Of a stretch of DNA of 25,037 bases, positions 5,931-13,843 are shown piece after piece; positions within the stretch are counted from its first letter, which is position 1; every line of letters begins with the position of its first letter. The translations under genes and the position numbers were made by a program. The stretch is from assembly GCA_001818435.1 (NCBI GenBank), contig MHKO01000006.1:1-25037 (forward strand), written 5' to 3'. This stretch comes from Candidatus Komeilibacteria bacterium RIFCSPLOWO2_02_FULL_48_11 (GTDB lineage: Bacteria; Patescibacteriota; Patescibacteriia; UBA2169). A model generated the notes under the pieces. That model did no database searches. It had not been told where the DNA came from and saw only the letters and a program-made list of their open reading frames with translations.

Positions 5931-6842
5931 TTAAGATAAGGCTTTCACTTTTTCTTCCAGCTCCCCCAATTTGCCGTGGTCGGGATTGACTTTCTTTATC
6001 TTGTCTAATACTTCTTGAGCCAAAGATTTGTTTCCTACCAGTATACTCACTTGCAAAAGTTGGTCAAGCACCTTGGGATTATTCGGTTCCAGGGCCTGGG
6101 CTTTCTGCAGGCTGGAAAGCGATTTTTCGTTGTCACCAAGGGATTGGTAGACTTCGGATAAGTTAAGATGGTATTCCAGAACTTGGTTATTTATGGACAG
6201 GGCGTGCAAATAAAGATTTTTGGCTTTGGCCAAATTGCCGGCGATTTCCTCAACCAAAGCCAGAAGCGCGAAAGCCTGGTCGTGCTGCGGCCAGTTTTTG
6301 GTTACATATTCAAAAGTTTCCCGGGCCTGGTCCCATTCCTGCCGCTTGACGTAGATCTTTCCCAGCCCATCGTAAGCCGCGAGCACGCCGGCATTGAGCT
6401 TGAGCGCCTCCAAATAATCGCCCTCGGCCTCGGTTAATTTGCCGGCTTCAAAAGCGGCGCGAGCTTTGTCTAAAAGCTCCTGGAGCTTAAGCTCTGATTT
6501 CTGACTGGTGTCAGGTAAAGGCGAGGCGGTGTGGAAACGGTAAGTGCGCTCCAAAACGCGGATCTGTTTTAACCCGATTTTGTACCAAGCGCCAAAAAAT
6601 CGCGCCAAGGGCACAAAAACAATGTTCACTTTTTTCCAAAAATTATTGGCCTTGCGCAAGAGCCTGGTTTCTAGAATGGAACTTTTCAGCCGCGCCTCGC
6701 GCTCTTCCGGCAAACTGCCAACATCCAAAACCGCGGCCTGCGGCAAATGACGCGCGACAACAATAAGGATGATGCCGAGCGAGAGGATAATAATGATAAG
6801 AGGAATGATTGTCAACATAATTGTTAAGCTGGGTTTTAACAC
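5931..6842 (-). CDS. Membrane-anchored TPR protein
   Basis: The 303-aa protein has one N-terminal hydrophobic helix (about residues 8-31), a linker, and a C-terminal half (about 118-300) of tetratricopeptide repeats, e.g. 'AFEAGKLTEAEGDYLEALKLN' split as ARAAFEAGKLTEAE and GDYLEALKLNAG, then AYDGLGKIYVKRQEWDQA and YHLNLSEVYQSLGDNEKS. TPRs form a helical scaffold for protein binding, here probably facing the cytoplasm; the partner is unknown. The ATG overlaps the tpiA stop by 7 bases, so the genes are coupled. An alternative start at residue 9 (MLTIIPL) would still keep the membrane helix. The tRNA-Thr gene begins 10 bases after its stop. Confidence 0.85.
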   Translation of the reverse strand: MLKPSLTIMLTIIPLIIIILSLGIILIVVARHLPQAAVLDVGSLPEEREARLKSSILETRLLRKANNFWKKVNIVFVPLARFFGAWYKIGLKQIRVLERTYRFHTASPLPDTSQKSELKLQELLDKARAAFEAGKLTEAEGDYLEALKLNAGVLAAYDGLGKIYVKRQEWDQARETFEYVTKNWPQHDQAFALLALVEEIAGNLAKAKNLYLHALSINNQVLEYHLNLSEVYQSLGDNEKSLSSLQKAQALEPNNPKVLDQLLQVSILVGNKSLAQEVLDKIKKVNPDHGKLGELEEKVKALS

Positions 6843-7606
6843 CCAGCCTTAACGGCTGCAGCCACTAAAGCCGTAAAAACAGTGGCATCCAACGAAGCTC
6901 CACCTACCAAAACCCCATCCACAGTGGGCTGAATTGTGAACTGGGCCACGTTCTCCGGGTCCACGCTGCCGCCGTAAATTATCCGAAGCTGTTCCTGAAC
7001 CACGCTTGCCGGGAACAGATCATAAAGAGTTTGCTTAATTACCTGGTGGGTGTGCTCGGCTTCATCGCCGGAAACTGCCTGGCCCGAGCCAATCACCCAA
7101 ACCGGCTCATAAGCCACCACCAGTCGCTGGGCTTCGGTTAGCCACAAGCCATCAAGCGCTTGGTGCAGTTCCTGAATAAGCGCCACTTCTTTTTGGCCTT
7201 CCTGGCGCTGGCTAAAACTCTCGCCAATGCAGAGCACTGGCACTAGGCCCACCCGGAACGCGGTAAAAATTTTTTTGCGTATCATGGCTCCGGTTTCAGC
7301 TAGATGTTCGCGCCGTTCCGAATGGCCAATAATAACATAACTGGCGCCATAAGAGAAGAGAGCCTGGGGCGATATTTCGCCGGTAAAAGCGCCGCTCTCT
7401 TCCCAAAAACAATCCTGGGCTCCAAGCTTTAAACTAGAGCCTTTAATGGCGCTGGCCACGCCAGCCAGTTCCGTAAAGCCCGGGCACAGCACAATTTCGG
7501 CTGATTTGTACTTGGCAGTTGCCTTAACCGCCTGGCGCGCCAAAGTTAGAGCTTCGTCGCCCGAAACTTTCATCTTCCAGTTGGCAATGATGAGAGGAGA
7601 TTTCAT
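6836..7606 (-). CDS. tpiA: Triosephosphate isomerase
   Basis: This glycolytic enzyme interconverts dihydroxyacetone phosphate and glyceraldehyde 3-phosphate. The start at 7606 (MKSPLIIANWKMK) fits the family; an upstream ATG at 7630 would add eight residues encoded by a repeat and is less likely. All active-site signatures are present: NWKM with the catalytic lysine, IIGHSERR with the catalytic histidine, AYEPVWVIGSG with the catalytic glutamate, and the phosphate-binding loops YGGSV and VDGVLVGGASL. The 256-aa length is typical. It overlaps the TPR gene downstream. The 120-base repeat-rich gap upstream separates it from the carboxypeptidase gene. Confidence 0.97.
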   Translation of the reverse strand: MKSPLIIANWKMKVSGDEALTLARQAVKATAKYKSAEIVLCPGFTELAGVASAIKGSSLKLGAQDCFWEESGAFTGEISPQALFSYGASYVIIGHSERREHLAETGAMIRKKIFTAFRVGLVPVLCIGESFSQRQEGQKEVALIQELHQALDGLWLTEAQRLVVAYEPVWVIGSGQAVSGDEAEHTHQVIKQTLYDLFPASVVQEQLRIIYGGSVDPENVAQFTIQPTVDGVLVGGASLDATVFTALVAAAVKAGC

Positions 7607-7611
7607 ATAAT

Positions 7612-7727
7612 GACAAATGTCAAAATCCAAAGTTCAAATCAATGTCAAATGACTAAATACCAAATAAATATTTTTGTCATTTTGATTTTGGCATTTATTT
7701 GGCATTTGAGCTTTGACATTTGACATT
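7612..7727. repeat. AT-rich repeat with internal inverted copies
   Basis: The stretch between dacA-like gene and tpiA is built of TGTCA/TGACA words: 'AATGTCAAATGAC' and 'CAAATGTCAAAA' on one side face 'TTTTGACATT' and 'GACATTTGACATTTT' on the other, so it can fold on itself. Positions 7634-7658 are identical over 25 bases to 24927-24951. No credible gene lies inside; the 68-aa frame across it is a by-product of the repeat. Confidence 0.65.
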
Positions 7728-8645
7728 TTATTTATCCCAGCTATAAGTGCTCTGCGCCCAGACTGCCAAATTTTTCGCGTCTTGAAACCTCTCATCGCTG
7801 GAATCAGAACCCAAGACAATAATATACACTTCTTGGCCATTCTTCAACTTGGCTACAACGGCCAGATTGTACAAAGCCTCGTCAAGATAGCCGGTTTTGC
7901 CCAAAGTCACCTGGATGATTGAATTCAGCAACTGGTCAGTGTTTTTTACCTCGCGCTCCTCGCCTTTGGGCCCAACTGTAATTATGGCGCTGGCGCGGCT
8001 GGTGAGGCTGCGAATTTTTTCGTTTCTAGAAACAGCGTCAAGCAACTTTGCCGCGTCGCGCGTGGAGCCAATATTAGCCGAATCCAAGCCCGTGGGCTCA
8101 ACAAAACTGGTTTTATCCAGGCCTAATGCGCACGCTGCTGTGTTCATCTTGGCAATGAATTCAGTGGTGGTGGCGGTTTGGGAACGAGCCAATACCATTG
8201 TGGCATTATTGGCCGACCCAATCAAGCTGGTGGCGAGATAATCCGCCAGCGTCGCCGATTCGCCGGGCCGGATAAAAGTCGCGCCACCCTCGCGGTCATC
8301 ATCTTCAGTCATGGCAACGACAGAAGCCAAATTTGGACTTGATTCCAAAAACACCAAAGCAGTCATTAATTTAGTCAAGCTGGCCAATGGCCGAGCCACG
8401 GATGAGTTGCTTTCAAACAAGACAGCGCCTGAATCCTTGTCCACCACCAAGGCGCTTTTGGCAGATAGTCGCGGACCCAAAGACAAGACATCGGTCTTCC
8501 GCGGCGGCTGGCCGGTTTTATCCCTTAAAGCGCGTTCAGCGCGCGGCTGACTGGATGATAAATACATAGGCTCAATAGTTAATGGCAGGCCTGGCAGGCT
8601 ACTGGCCAGGGTAGCGAGTAAAAAAGAGAAAATTATCCCGGTCAT
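7728..8645 (-). CDS. D-alanyl-D-alanine carboxypeptidase (peptidase S11 / low-mass PBP)
   Basis: This enzyme trims the terminal D-Ala from peptidoglycan stem peptides outside the cytoplasmic membrane. A hydrophobic N-terminus (about residues 3-20) is a signal peptide or anchor. The three penicillin-binding motifs are present: SLTK (S89, K92), SAN (144-146) and KTG (250-252). The block SAKSALVVDKDSGAVLFE and PTGLDSAN are typical of the family. Length is 305 aa, and there is no obvious C-terminal amphipathic anchor, so it may be held by the N-terminal segment. The start overlaps the scpB stop by four bases (ATGA), so the two are translationally coupled, a link between cell-wall and chromosome genes. 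Confidence 0.93.
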   Translation of the reverse strand: MTGIIFSFLLATLASSLPGLPLTIEPMYLSSSQPRAERALRDKTGQPPRKTDVLSLGPRLSAKSALVVDKDSGAVLFESNSSVARPLASLTKLMTALVFLESSPNLASVVAMTEDDDREGGATFIRPGESATLADYLATSLIGSANNATMVLARSQTATTTEFIAKMNTAACALGLDKTSFVEPTGLDSANIGSTRDAAKLLDAVSRNEKIRSLTSRASAIITVGPKGEEREVKNTDQLLNSIIQVTLGKTGYLDEALYNLAVVAKLKNGQEVYIIVLGSDSSDERFQDAKNLAVWAQSTYSWDK

Positions 8646-9196
8646 GTCGCTTCCTCCTTTTCAGTGGCGGCCATAACCTGGGCAATGGTGGCGTGTTCAT
8701 GAAGTTTTTGATAATCAGGCAGGTCTTTAACCGAGCGCAAACCCAAGAAACGCACAAACTCGGCGCTGGCTTCGTAACGCGGCAAGCCGCCGCGTTCCTC
8801 GTGGATGATGATTAGTCCGCGCATGGATAAATTGCGCAAAATCAAACCGCAATTGACCCCGCGAATCTGTTCCAGCTCCGGCTTGGTAATGGGACCGCGA
8901 TAAGCGATAATCGTCAAAGTTTCCAAAGACGGATCGGTTAATTCGCCTGTCATGTCGCCTTTTAGAAATTCAGACACCAAAGCGGCGTTTTGCGGAGCGG
9001 TTACTAGTTGAAAAGTGTCCGAGGTCTCAATGAGTATTATGCCGCTCGCTTTATCGGAGCGGTATTTGTCGCGCAATTTCTCCAAAGCTTCTTCCACTTT
9101 ATCTTTCGGCTCACTGGTTAAACGCGCCAGCTCCTTTAAAGCGAGCGGCTCCGGGGAAACGAATAATAAGCTTTCTATTTTTGACTGCAAAGACAT
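8642..9196 (-). CDS. scpB: Segregation and condensation protein B
   Basis: ScpB dimers bind the kleisin ScpA and SMC to form the bacterial condensin that organises and separates chromosomes. MSLQSKIESLLFVSPEPLALKELARL is the characteristic N-terminal winged helix, and ETLTIIAYRGPITKPELEQIRGVN with the following RGLI segment is the second. The start at 9196 (MSLQ) matches the family; an ATG at 9211 would add MTRKK, and that ATG lies inside a palindromic repeat. Product is 184 aa. scpA lies directly upstream and the carboxypeptidase downstream, with ATGA overlap. Confidence 0.95.
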   Translation of the reverse strand: MSLQSKIESLLFVSPEPLALKELARLTSEPKDKVEEALEKLRDKYRSDKASGIILIETSDTFQLVTAPQNAALVSEFLKGDMTGELTDPSLETLTIIAYRGPITKPELEQIRGVNCGLILRNLSMRGLIIIHEERGGLPRYEASAEFVRFLGLRSVKDLPDYQKLHEHATIAQVMAATEKEEAT

Positions 9197-9206
9197 TTTT
9201 TTACGC

Positions 9207-9289
9207 GTCATCCCGAGTGAGGCGTACTCGCCGAGTCGAGGGATCTCAATGTTTATCCACGAGATCCTTCGGCTTCGCCTCAGGATGAC
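9207..9289. repeat. Palindromic repeat at the scpA-scpB junction
   Basis: Outer arms GTCATCC (9207-9213) and GGATGAC (9283-9289), second arms TGAGGCG (9218-9224) and CGCCTCA (9276-9282), and third arms GGATCTC (9241-9247) and GAGATCC (9261-9267) form one long hairpin. The repeat provides the scpA stop codon (9282-9280) and a spurious upstream ATG for scpB (9211-9209). It resembles the widespread 'GTCATCC...GGATGAC' intergenic palindromes of bacteria. Confidence 0.8.
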
Positions 9290-9990
9290 ATCTTAGAATA
9301 CTGCTTAATTAAAATATCGTCGCGCGCTCCTTCTTGCTCGGCTCCCAGCTCCCGCTGTTTGATGAGCTCCAGCAGGGCCAGGAAGCTTACCACCACGTCG
9401 GCGCGCGACTTGGCGGATTTTATGAATTCGGCAAAACCGAACTTGGCGCTGGTGGCGAGCAACGACCGCAAATCCTGAATGCGCTCGCCCAGGGAAACGA
9501 CTTTCTTTAAAGTCTTTTTCGGCAGGGTGATAATGCTCCGCTCTAAAGACGCGATTACCTCTTTGAAGCGGGTGGAAATCATTTTGACTGTAAGTTTTTC
9601 CGGCGGAGAAAAAGAAACCTGTCTGCGGAATTTCAACGGCTCGCGGCCAAAAGAGAAATTCTTTTGTTTTATAATCCCAGCCACGACCTTATTGGCGTCG
9701 CGATAAACCTTATACATCTTTAGCTGTTCTTCCAAACTGATACCCTCTTCTTCCAGCCCCAAACTCGGCAATAAGGCACGGGACTTAATGACCAGTAACT
9801 TGGCCGCAATCAACAAAAAATCAGCCAACTCCTCGCCCGAGAGCTCTCCGCGGCGCTCATCCAGCTTGGCCAAGTACTGGTCAGTTACTTCAGACAAAGA
9901 CACTTCGGTGATGTCCAGTTTATTTTGTTCAATCAGGTCCAAAAGGAGCGAGAGCGGGCCTTGAAAATTATTTATTTCAACTTGATGCAT
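9280..9990 (-). CDS. scpA: Segregation and condensation protein A
   Basis: ScpA is the kleisin subunit that bridges the SMC heads and binds ScpB. The start MHQVEINNFQGPLSLLLDLIEQNKLDI at 9990 is the family signature (F-x-GPLxLLLxLIExxxLDI); a further upstream ATG at 10041 lies within the preceding gene. The middle is the conserved LADFLLIAAKLLVIKSRALLP block, and the C-terminal winged-helix part contains FLALLELIKQRE. Length 236 aa is normal. The start overlaps the end of the winged-helix gene upstream by 19 bases. The stop and last residues come from a palindromic repeat, so the original C-terminus may have been altered by that insertion. Confidence 0.95.
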   Translation of the reverse strand: MHQVEINNFQGPLSLLLDLIEQNKLDITEVSLSEVTDQYLAKLDERRGELSGEELADFLLIAAKLLVIKSRALLPSLGLEEEGISLEEQLKMYKVYRDANKVVAGIIKQKNFSFGREPLKFRRQVSFSPPEKLTVKMISTRFKEVIASLERSIITLPKKTLKKVVSLGERIQDLRSLLATSAKFGFAEFIKSAKSRADVVVSFLALLELIKQRELGAEQEGARDDILIKQYSKMSS

Positions 9991-10307
9991 TTGTTTGTGA
10001 TTTTGTGTAATGGTAATTTGGCTTGGCGCGATTCCCGCCATTGTTGCACTCGTCTTCTTCCCTCTGCTGTTAACTTTACTTTATCAATGAATAATTTTTC
10101 CTTGGTCTTTACCCCGTAGCCGACTAAAAAACCGCGAGCGATTAATCTTTCAATGCTTTGGGTGATTATTTTTTTAAAATTCTCCCCCCGGGCGCGCGAT
10201 TGGCTCGCTTTATAATTGGCATCCAAAATGCGCCGGCTAATGCTCCCTCCTTTGGCCATAACGCACTCCTCGAGAATATACTGTTGTAAACGGGAAAGCA
10301 TAAACAA
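9972..10307 (-). CDS. Small winged-helix-like conserved protein
   Basis: The 111-aa protein starts MFMLSRLQQYILEECV and contains FKKIITQSIERLIARGFLVGYG, then KLTAEGRRRVQQW. The layout (helices, a basic recognition-like helix, a turn with GYG, then 'LTxxGRR') resembles a winged-helix DNA-binding domain such as in MarR or PadR proteins. Small proteins like this occur upstream of scpA in CPR genomes as far as I recall. It overlaps the scpA start, so it is probably coupled to it and may act on the same process, but no function is established. A TATAAT-like box lies just upstream at about 10317-10322 without a good -35. Confidence 0.7.
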   Translation of the reverse strand: MFMLSRLQQYILEECVMAKGGSISRRILDANYKASQSRARGENFKKIITQSIERLIARGFLVGYGVKTKEKLFIDKVKLTAEGRRRVQQWRESRQAKLPLHKITNKCIKLK

Positions 10308-10329
10308 AAACCATTTATTATAATCTTTT

Positions 10330-11157
10330 TTATTTTTTTATGGCTTTATGATTTTGTAAAAAATTATTTTTTGAAACTATAGATCGCCCTAATTTCCGCT
10401 CAATCTGTTTTCGGGCCGTGCCGGCAATTTGGCCGCCCGCCCGGGCATCGTCTTTTAACCGCGGCAGGCCGCGCGTGTCTTTAGTGCGGTGAATTTCGGT
10501 GGTTGTCCTTTCGCCGAGCATGGTCAAAATCAATTCAAAGTCATCCATGTGGTCGCGCAGATTTTCCCGTTTCAAACCCTTTAACTTCTTATATTCATGC
10601 GGTTTTACCCCGAAAGTCGCTTGGGAAATTTCCGCCGTCAAAATTTCATAATCCCTTTGCTCCCGCGCGCCGCGCTTTTGCCATTCATCGGTTAGCTCAT
10701 CGCGGATCGCTATGCCGCGCATTCTTTTTTCAATCCAATCCTCCGGATAGCCCTTTAACTTATACAACATCCTTGTGCGCTTGGTGGCCAATTCCGGATT
10801 CTCAATCTCCTGTATCCGCTCATAGCCGACTTTGGCCAGCCAGCGTTTGAATGGCTCCGCCTTGGGCGAAGGAATTGATTGGACTATGCGAAAAATGCCC
10901 TCGGTATTGGCGCAATTTATCTTTTGTGAGCCGCCCGCGGTTTGGATCAAAAGGGGGGTGGCAATTTGCCCCCACCCTTCGGACAACTCCGGATCACGGC
11001 GGCGCATGTCTTTAATGTAGCCGTCCGGCTGGACAGAATCGGTTAAAACAGCCACCACATCAACAATCACAAACCACCATTCTTTGTTATGAATGGTCTT
11101 GCGGATTTCTTTCCGCTGAAAAATAGCGATTTTGGTGGTTTTTCTTTCCATGTTCAT
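10330..11157 (-). CDS. Bro-N domain protein (phage antirepressor-like)
   Basis: The N-terminal half (about residues 1-130) is a Bro-N domain, as in baculovirus BRO proteins and phage antirepressors: KIAIFQRKEIRKTIHNKEWWFVIVDVVAVLTDS, then YIKDMRRRDPELSEGWGQI, INCANTEGIFRIVQSIPS and FKRWLAKVGYERIQE. Bro-N domains bind nucleic acid. The C-terminal half is highly charged, with DELTDEWQKRGA and AGGQIAGTARKQIERKLG, a tail found with Bro-N in many bacterial proteins. Length is 275 aa. The start may be at residue 1 or 3. A broken second Bro-N copy lies just upstream, so this is probably a mobile-element or phage-derived locus. Its target is unknown. Confidence 0.88.
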   Translation of the reverse strand: MNMERKTTKIAIFQRKEIRKTIHNKEWWFVIVDVVAVLTDSVQPDGYIKDMRRRDPELSEGWGQIATPLLIQTAGGSQKINCANTEGIFRIVQSIPSPKAEPFKRWLAKVGYERIQEIENPELATKRTRMLYKLKGYPEDWIEKRMRGIAIRDELTDEWQKRGAREQRDYEILTAEISQATFGVKPHEYKKLKGLKRENLRDHMDDFELILTMLGERTTTEIHRTKDTRGLPRLKDDARAGGQIAGTARKQIERKLGRSIVSKNNFLQNHKAIKK

Positions 11158-11160
11158 ATT

Positions 11161-11301
11161 TTAGCCAATTTCAACCATTTTACTGAATCCGGTAAAATGG
11201 TTATCCATGTCCACCACCGAAAAATACCACCTTTCTTGTTTCTCGTCATAAATCCGGCGGATTTTTCTGCCTTCAAAAATTACTAATTTTTTGGATTGCA
11301 T
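11161..11301 (-). pseudogene. Truncated, frameshifted Bro-N copy
   Basis: The frame reads MQSKKLVIFEGRKIRRIYDE and then RWYFSVVDMD before ending at 11161. The part up to FSVVD matches the start of the intact neighbour (KIAIFQRKEIRKTIHNKEWWFVIVDVV). Past that point the match moves to another frame, which reads ITILPDSVKWLKLAKI, corresponding to 'AVLTDSV...' of the neighbour, and soon stops. So this is a degraded N-terminal remnant of a paralogue or a tandem duplicate, four bases upstream of the intact gene's start. It could also be expressed as a short decoy peptide, but no evidence shows this. Confidence 0.7.
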
Positions 11302-11334
11302 AAACTCTTTAAAATCTCTTTTGATTTTCTAATC

Positions 11335-11886
11335 CTAGCTAAAAATTTTTTTTCTAAACTCCTGCAATTTTTCTGGCTCCAGCTTCAGGCGCAATACATC
11401 TTCAACTATTTCCCTTCCCCAAAATTTTTCACTAAGCGCCACATCTATGAATTCATCAAAATCAACTTTCATTATTTCTATTTTTTCTCCTGAATCAAGC
11501 TCGGGTTCTTTAACTTTTTTGCAATTCCTTGCAACAAACAGATGTATGCTCCATTCTATCTTGTGAACCGGTTCATATACTTTTAACAATTCCCAATTAT
11601 CAGATACCATACCGGTCTCCTCAAGAAACTCTCGTTTGGCTGTTTTAAGTTCAGTCTCGTTTTCCTCCTGCCTGCCGCCGAATAAACTGATAAAATCTTT
11701 TTTGGTTGGCTGGCTTTCGTGCGATAATAAAATTTTATCTCCCTGTGTTGCTATAATTTGAATCGTGTTCGACCGCTTGAGCATTTCAAAAGTAGCTTTA
11801 GTGCCATCAAACATTTCCTGTTTCCATTGATACACATCAAAAATCACTCCACTGAATACACGTTTGGCTTGTTCTGGTATTTTCAT
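11335..11886 (-). CDS. Nudix hydrolase
   Basis: The Nudix box is complete at residues 71-93: G-x5-E-x7-REFLEETGM, with R85, E86, E89 and E90 in the metal-binding positions. The product is 183 aa. Residues before it (KRVFSGVIFDVYQWKQEMFDG) look like ADP-ribose pyrophosphatase-type enzymes, which cleave nucleotide-sugar diphosphates; the real substrate cannot be read from sequence. The gene starts two bases after the aspS stop, so they are co-transcribed. A house-cleaning role against damaged or toxic nucleotides is a fair guess from the family. Confidence 0.92.
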   Translation of the reverse strand: MKIPEQAKRVFSGVIFDVYQWKQEMFDGTKATFEMLKRSNTIQIIATQGDKILLSHESQPTKKDFISLFGGRQEENETELKTAKREFLEETGMVSDNWELLKVYEPVHKIEWSIHLFVARNCKKVKEPELDSGEKIEIMKVDFDEFIDVALSEKFWGREIVEDVLRLKLEPEKLQEFRKKIFS

Positions 11887-11888
11887 GG

Positions 11889-13673
11889 TTAATCCTCTTT
11901 TACAATCTTAATATTCAACTCCTTCAACTGTTTCGGATCCACCGCGCTCGGCGCGTCCAGCATCACATCCTTCCCCTGTCCGTCTTTGGGAAAAGCGTAA
12001 ATATCGCGGATGGAATCACAGTCCAGCAAAACCATCAACAGCCGGTCAATGCCTGGCGCATTGCCGCCATGGGGTGGCGCGCCGAATTCAAACGCGCGGA
12101 TCATGTGGCCGAACTTGGCATCCACTTCCTCTTTGGTATAACCGGCAATCTCAAACGCTTTGTACATTATTTCCGGATTGTGGTTGCGGATAGCGCCGGA
12201 AGTGATTTCAAAACCATTCAAGACCAAATCATACTGATAAGCCAAAATATCCATTGGATCTTTGTTTTCTAATGCTTCCAAGCCGCCCTGGGGCATAGAG
12301 AAAGGATTATGCGCAAAATCAATCTTACCCGGTTCAATCTCGGACTCGGCGTACATTGGAAAATCAGTCACCCAGAGCCAGGCCGCCTTGTTGTTGTCTT
12401 TAAGACCCAAGCGGGCCGCGCAGTCAGAGCGCACCGCGCCCAAAGATTCACACACCACGCGCCACTCCCCGGCTCCAAAAAAGACAATGTCGCCTTTTTT
12501 AACTCCTGCTTCTTTGATTATCTTGGTAACAATATCTTTGTCTAAAAACTTCAAGATAGGTGATTTTAATTCTTCATCAACAATGATATAGGCCAAACCT
12601 TTGGCGCCTTTGGACTTGGCTATCTCGGTGATGTCATCAATATCCTTGCGGGAAAACTTAGCCCCGCCATCAACTTTCAAAGCATGGACCGCACCGCCAG
12701 CTTTCACGGCTTCTTTAAACACGCTGAAATCTGAGTCTTTGACCAGTTCGGTGACAGATTTTATCTCCAAATCAAAACGCAAGTCCGGCTTGTCAGAGCC
12801 GTACTTGGCCATGGCCTCGCGCCAGGCCAATTGCAAGAATTGGCCGTTCTTTTGCAAAGTGGTAACTTTTTTCTTGGATAATTTCTCGGTTAGTTCCAGC
12901 ATAATCGGCTCCATGACCTTGAACACGTCGTCCTGTTCCACAAAACTCATTTCCATATCCAGCTGGTAGAATTCGCCAAAGTGGCGGTCGGCCCGAGGAT
13001 CTTCATCGCGGAAGCAAGGCGCGATTTGAAAATACTTATCAATACCCCCAACCATCAATAACTGCTTGAACTGCTGGGGCGCCTGGGGCAAGGCGTAAAA
13101 TTTGCCCGGATACAGTCGGGAGGGCACCAGCCAGTCGCGCGCGCCTTCGGGCGAAGAGTTGGCCAGAATCGGAGTCTGCACTTCCAAAAAACCCTGTTTG
13201 TGGAAATAGACGCGGATGAGGCGAATCATCTCATCCCGCTTTTTGAGCATGTCCTGCAGTTTCGGCCGGCGCAAATCCAAAAAACGATATTTGAGGCGCA
13301 GGTTCTCGTTGGCCTCGGAATCCGGCTTATCCAATTCAAACGGCAAAACTTTGGCAGTGTTCAAAATTTCCACTTTTTGCCCATCAATTTCAATCTCGCC
13401 AGTAGCTAATTTGGGATTAACCATGTCTTTAGGGCGAGTCACGACTTTGCCCGTGACTTTGAGGACAAACTCGCTCCGCACTTTGTTGGCCTGCTCCCAG
13501 GCTTGTTTGGAAGTATCGGGATGGAAAGCAATCTGCGTCAAACCGTAGTAATCGCGCAAATCAATAAAAATCACGCCCCCATGGTCGCGCCGGGAGTGGA
13601 CCCAGCCGGCCAAAATTACTTCCTGGCCGACATTGTCTTTTCTTAATTGACCGCAAGTGTGTGTTCGATGCAT
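11889..13673 (-). CDS. aspS: Aspartyl-tRNA synthetase (probably non-discriminating)
   Basis: This class II synthetase charges tRNA-Asp. The start MHRTHTCGQL at 13673 opens the OB-fold anticodon-binding domain (GWVHSRRDHGGVIFIDLRD); an upstream ATG at 13748 would translate an intergenic repeat and is rejected. Motif 2 is FRDEDPRADRHFGEFYQ, preceded by LPQAPQQFKQLLMVGG. The bacterial insertion domain is present, and motif 3 contains GNAPGIDRLLM. Length 594 aa is normal for the bacterial type. Histidine 31 in RRDHGG, where discriminating enzymes usually have leucine (RRDLGS), is a mark of non-discriminating AspRS, which also charges tRNA-Asn; a GatCAB amidotransferase would then make Asn-tRNA. 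The Nudix gene follows in the same operon. Confidence 0.97.
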   Translation of the reverse strand: MHRTHTCGQLRKDNVGQEVILAGWVHSRRDHGGVIFIDLRDYYGLTQIAFHPDTSKQAWEQANKVRSEFVLKVTGKVVTRPKDMVNPKLATGEIEIDGQKVEILNTAKVLPFELDKPDSEANENLRLKYRFLDLRRPKLQDMLKKRDEMIRLIRVYFHKQGFLEVQTPILANSSPEGARDWLVPSRLYPGKFYALPQAPQQFKQLLMVGGIDKYFQIAPCFRDEDPRADRHFGEFYQLDMEMSFVEQDDVFKVMEPIMLELTEKLSKKKVTTLQKNGQFLQLAWREAMAKYGSDKPDLRFDLEIKSVTELVKDSDFSVFKEAVKAGGAVHALKVDGGAKFSRKDIDDITEIAKSKGAKGLAYIIVDEELKSPILKFLDKDIVTKIIKEAGVKKGDIVFFGAGEWRVVCESLGAVRSDCAARLGLKDNNKAAWLWVTDFPMYAESEIEPGKIDFAHNPFSMPQGGLEALENKDPMDILAYQYDLVLNGFEITSGAIRNHNPEIMYKAFEIAGYTKEEVDAKFGHMIRAFEFGAPPHGGNAPGIDRLLMVLLDCDSIRDIYAFPKDGQGKDVMLDAPSAVDPKQLKELNIKIVKED

Positions 13674-13676
13674 AAA

Positions 13677-13820
13677 ATATGGAAAACAGTTATCAGAAAA
13701 CAGAAATCGGTAATGGAAATCAGAAACCGGAAAGCAGTAAGCACACAAACCGTTTTCTGTTTTCCAATTTCTATAACTGATTTCCGATTTCCGACAACCG
13801 ATTTCTATTTTATATTACCA
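13677..13820. repeat. Imperfect inverted repeat upstream of aspS
   Basis: The gap between the XRE regulator gene and aspS consists of words such as ACAGAAATCGG, GGAAATCAGAAA and GGAAAGCAG, facing TTTTCTGTTTTCC, GATTTCCGATTTCC and CCGATTTCT on the other side. It can form a long imperfect hairpin. It supplies the false N-terminal extension of aspS. No gene or clear promoter is visible here. Confidence 0.55.
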
Positions 13821-13843
13821 ATTTTAAGGCGAAAAAGCAAGAT

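Noticed and set aside
7607..7630. Eight extra residues at the start of tpiA
   Set aside because: They come from the AT-rich repeat; the conserved start is MKSPLIIANWKM at 7606.
7634..7840. 68-aa minus-strand frame over the 7612-7727 repeat
   Set aside because: It overlaps the end of the carboxypeptidase gene in another frame and otherwise reads repeat sequence.
13674..13748. 25-residue N-terminal extension of aspS
   Set aside because: It translates the inverted repeat upstream of the gene, while the family starts at MHRTHTCGQL (13673).
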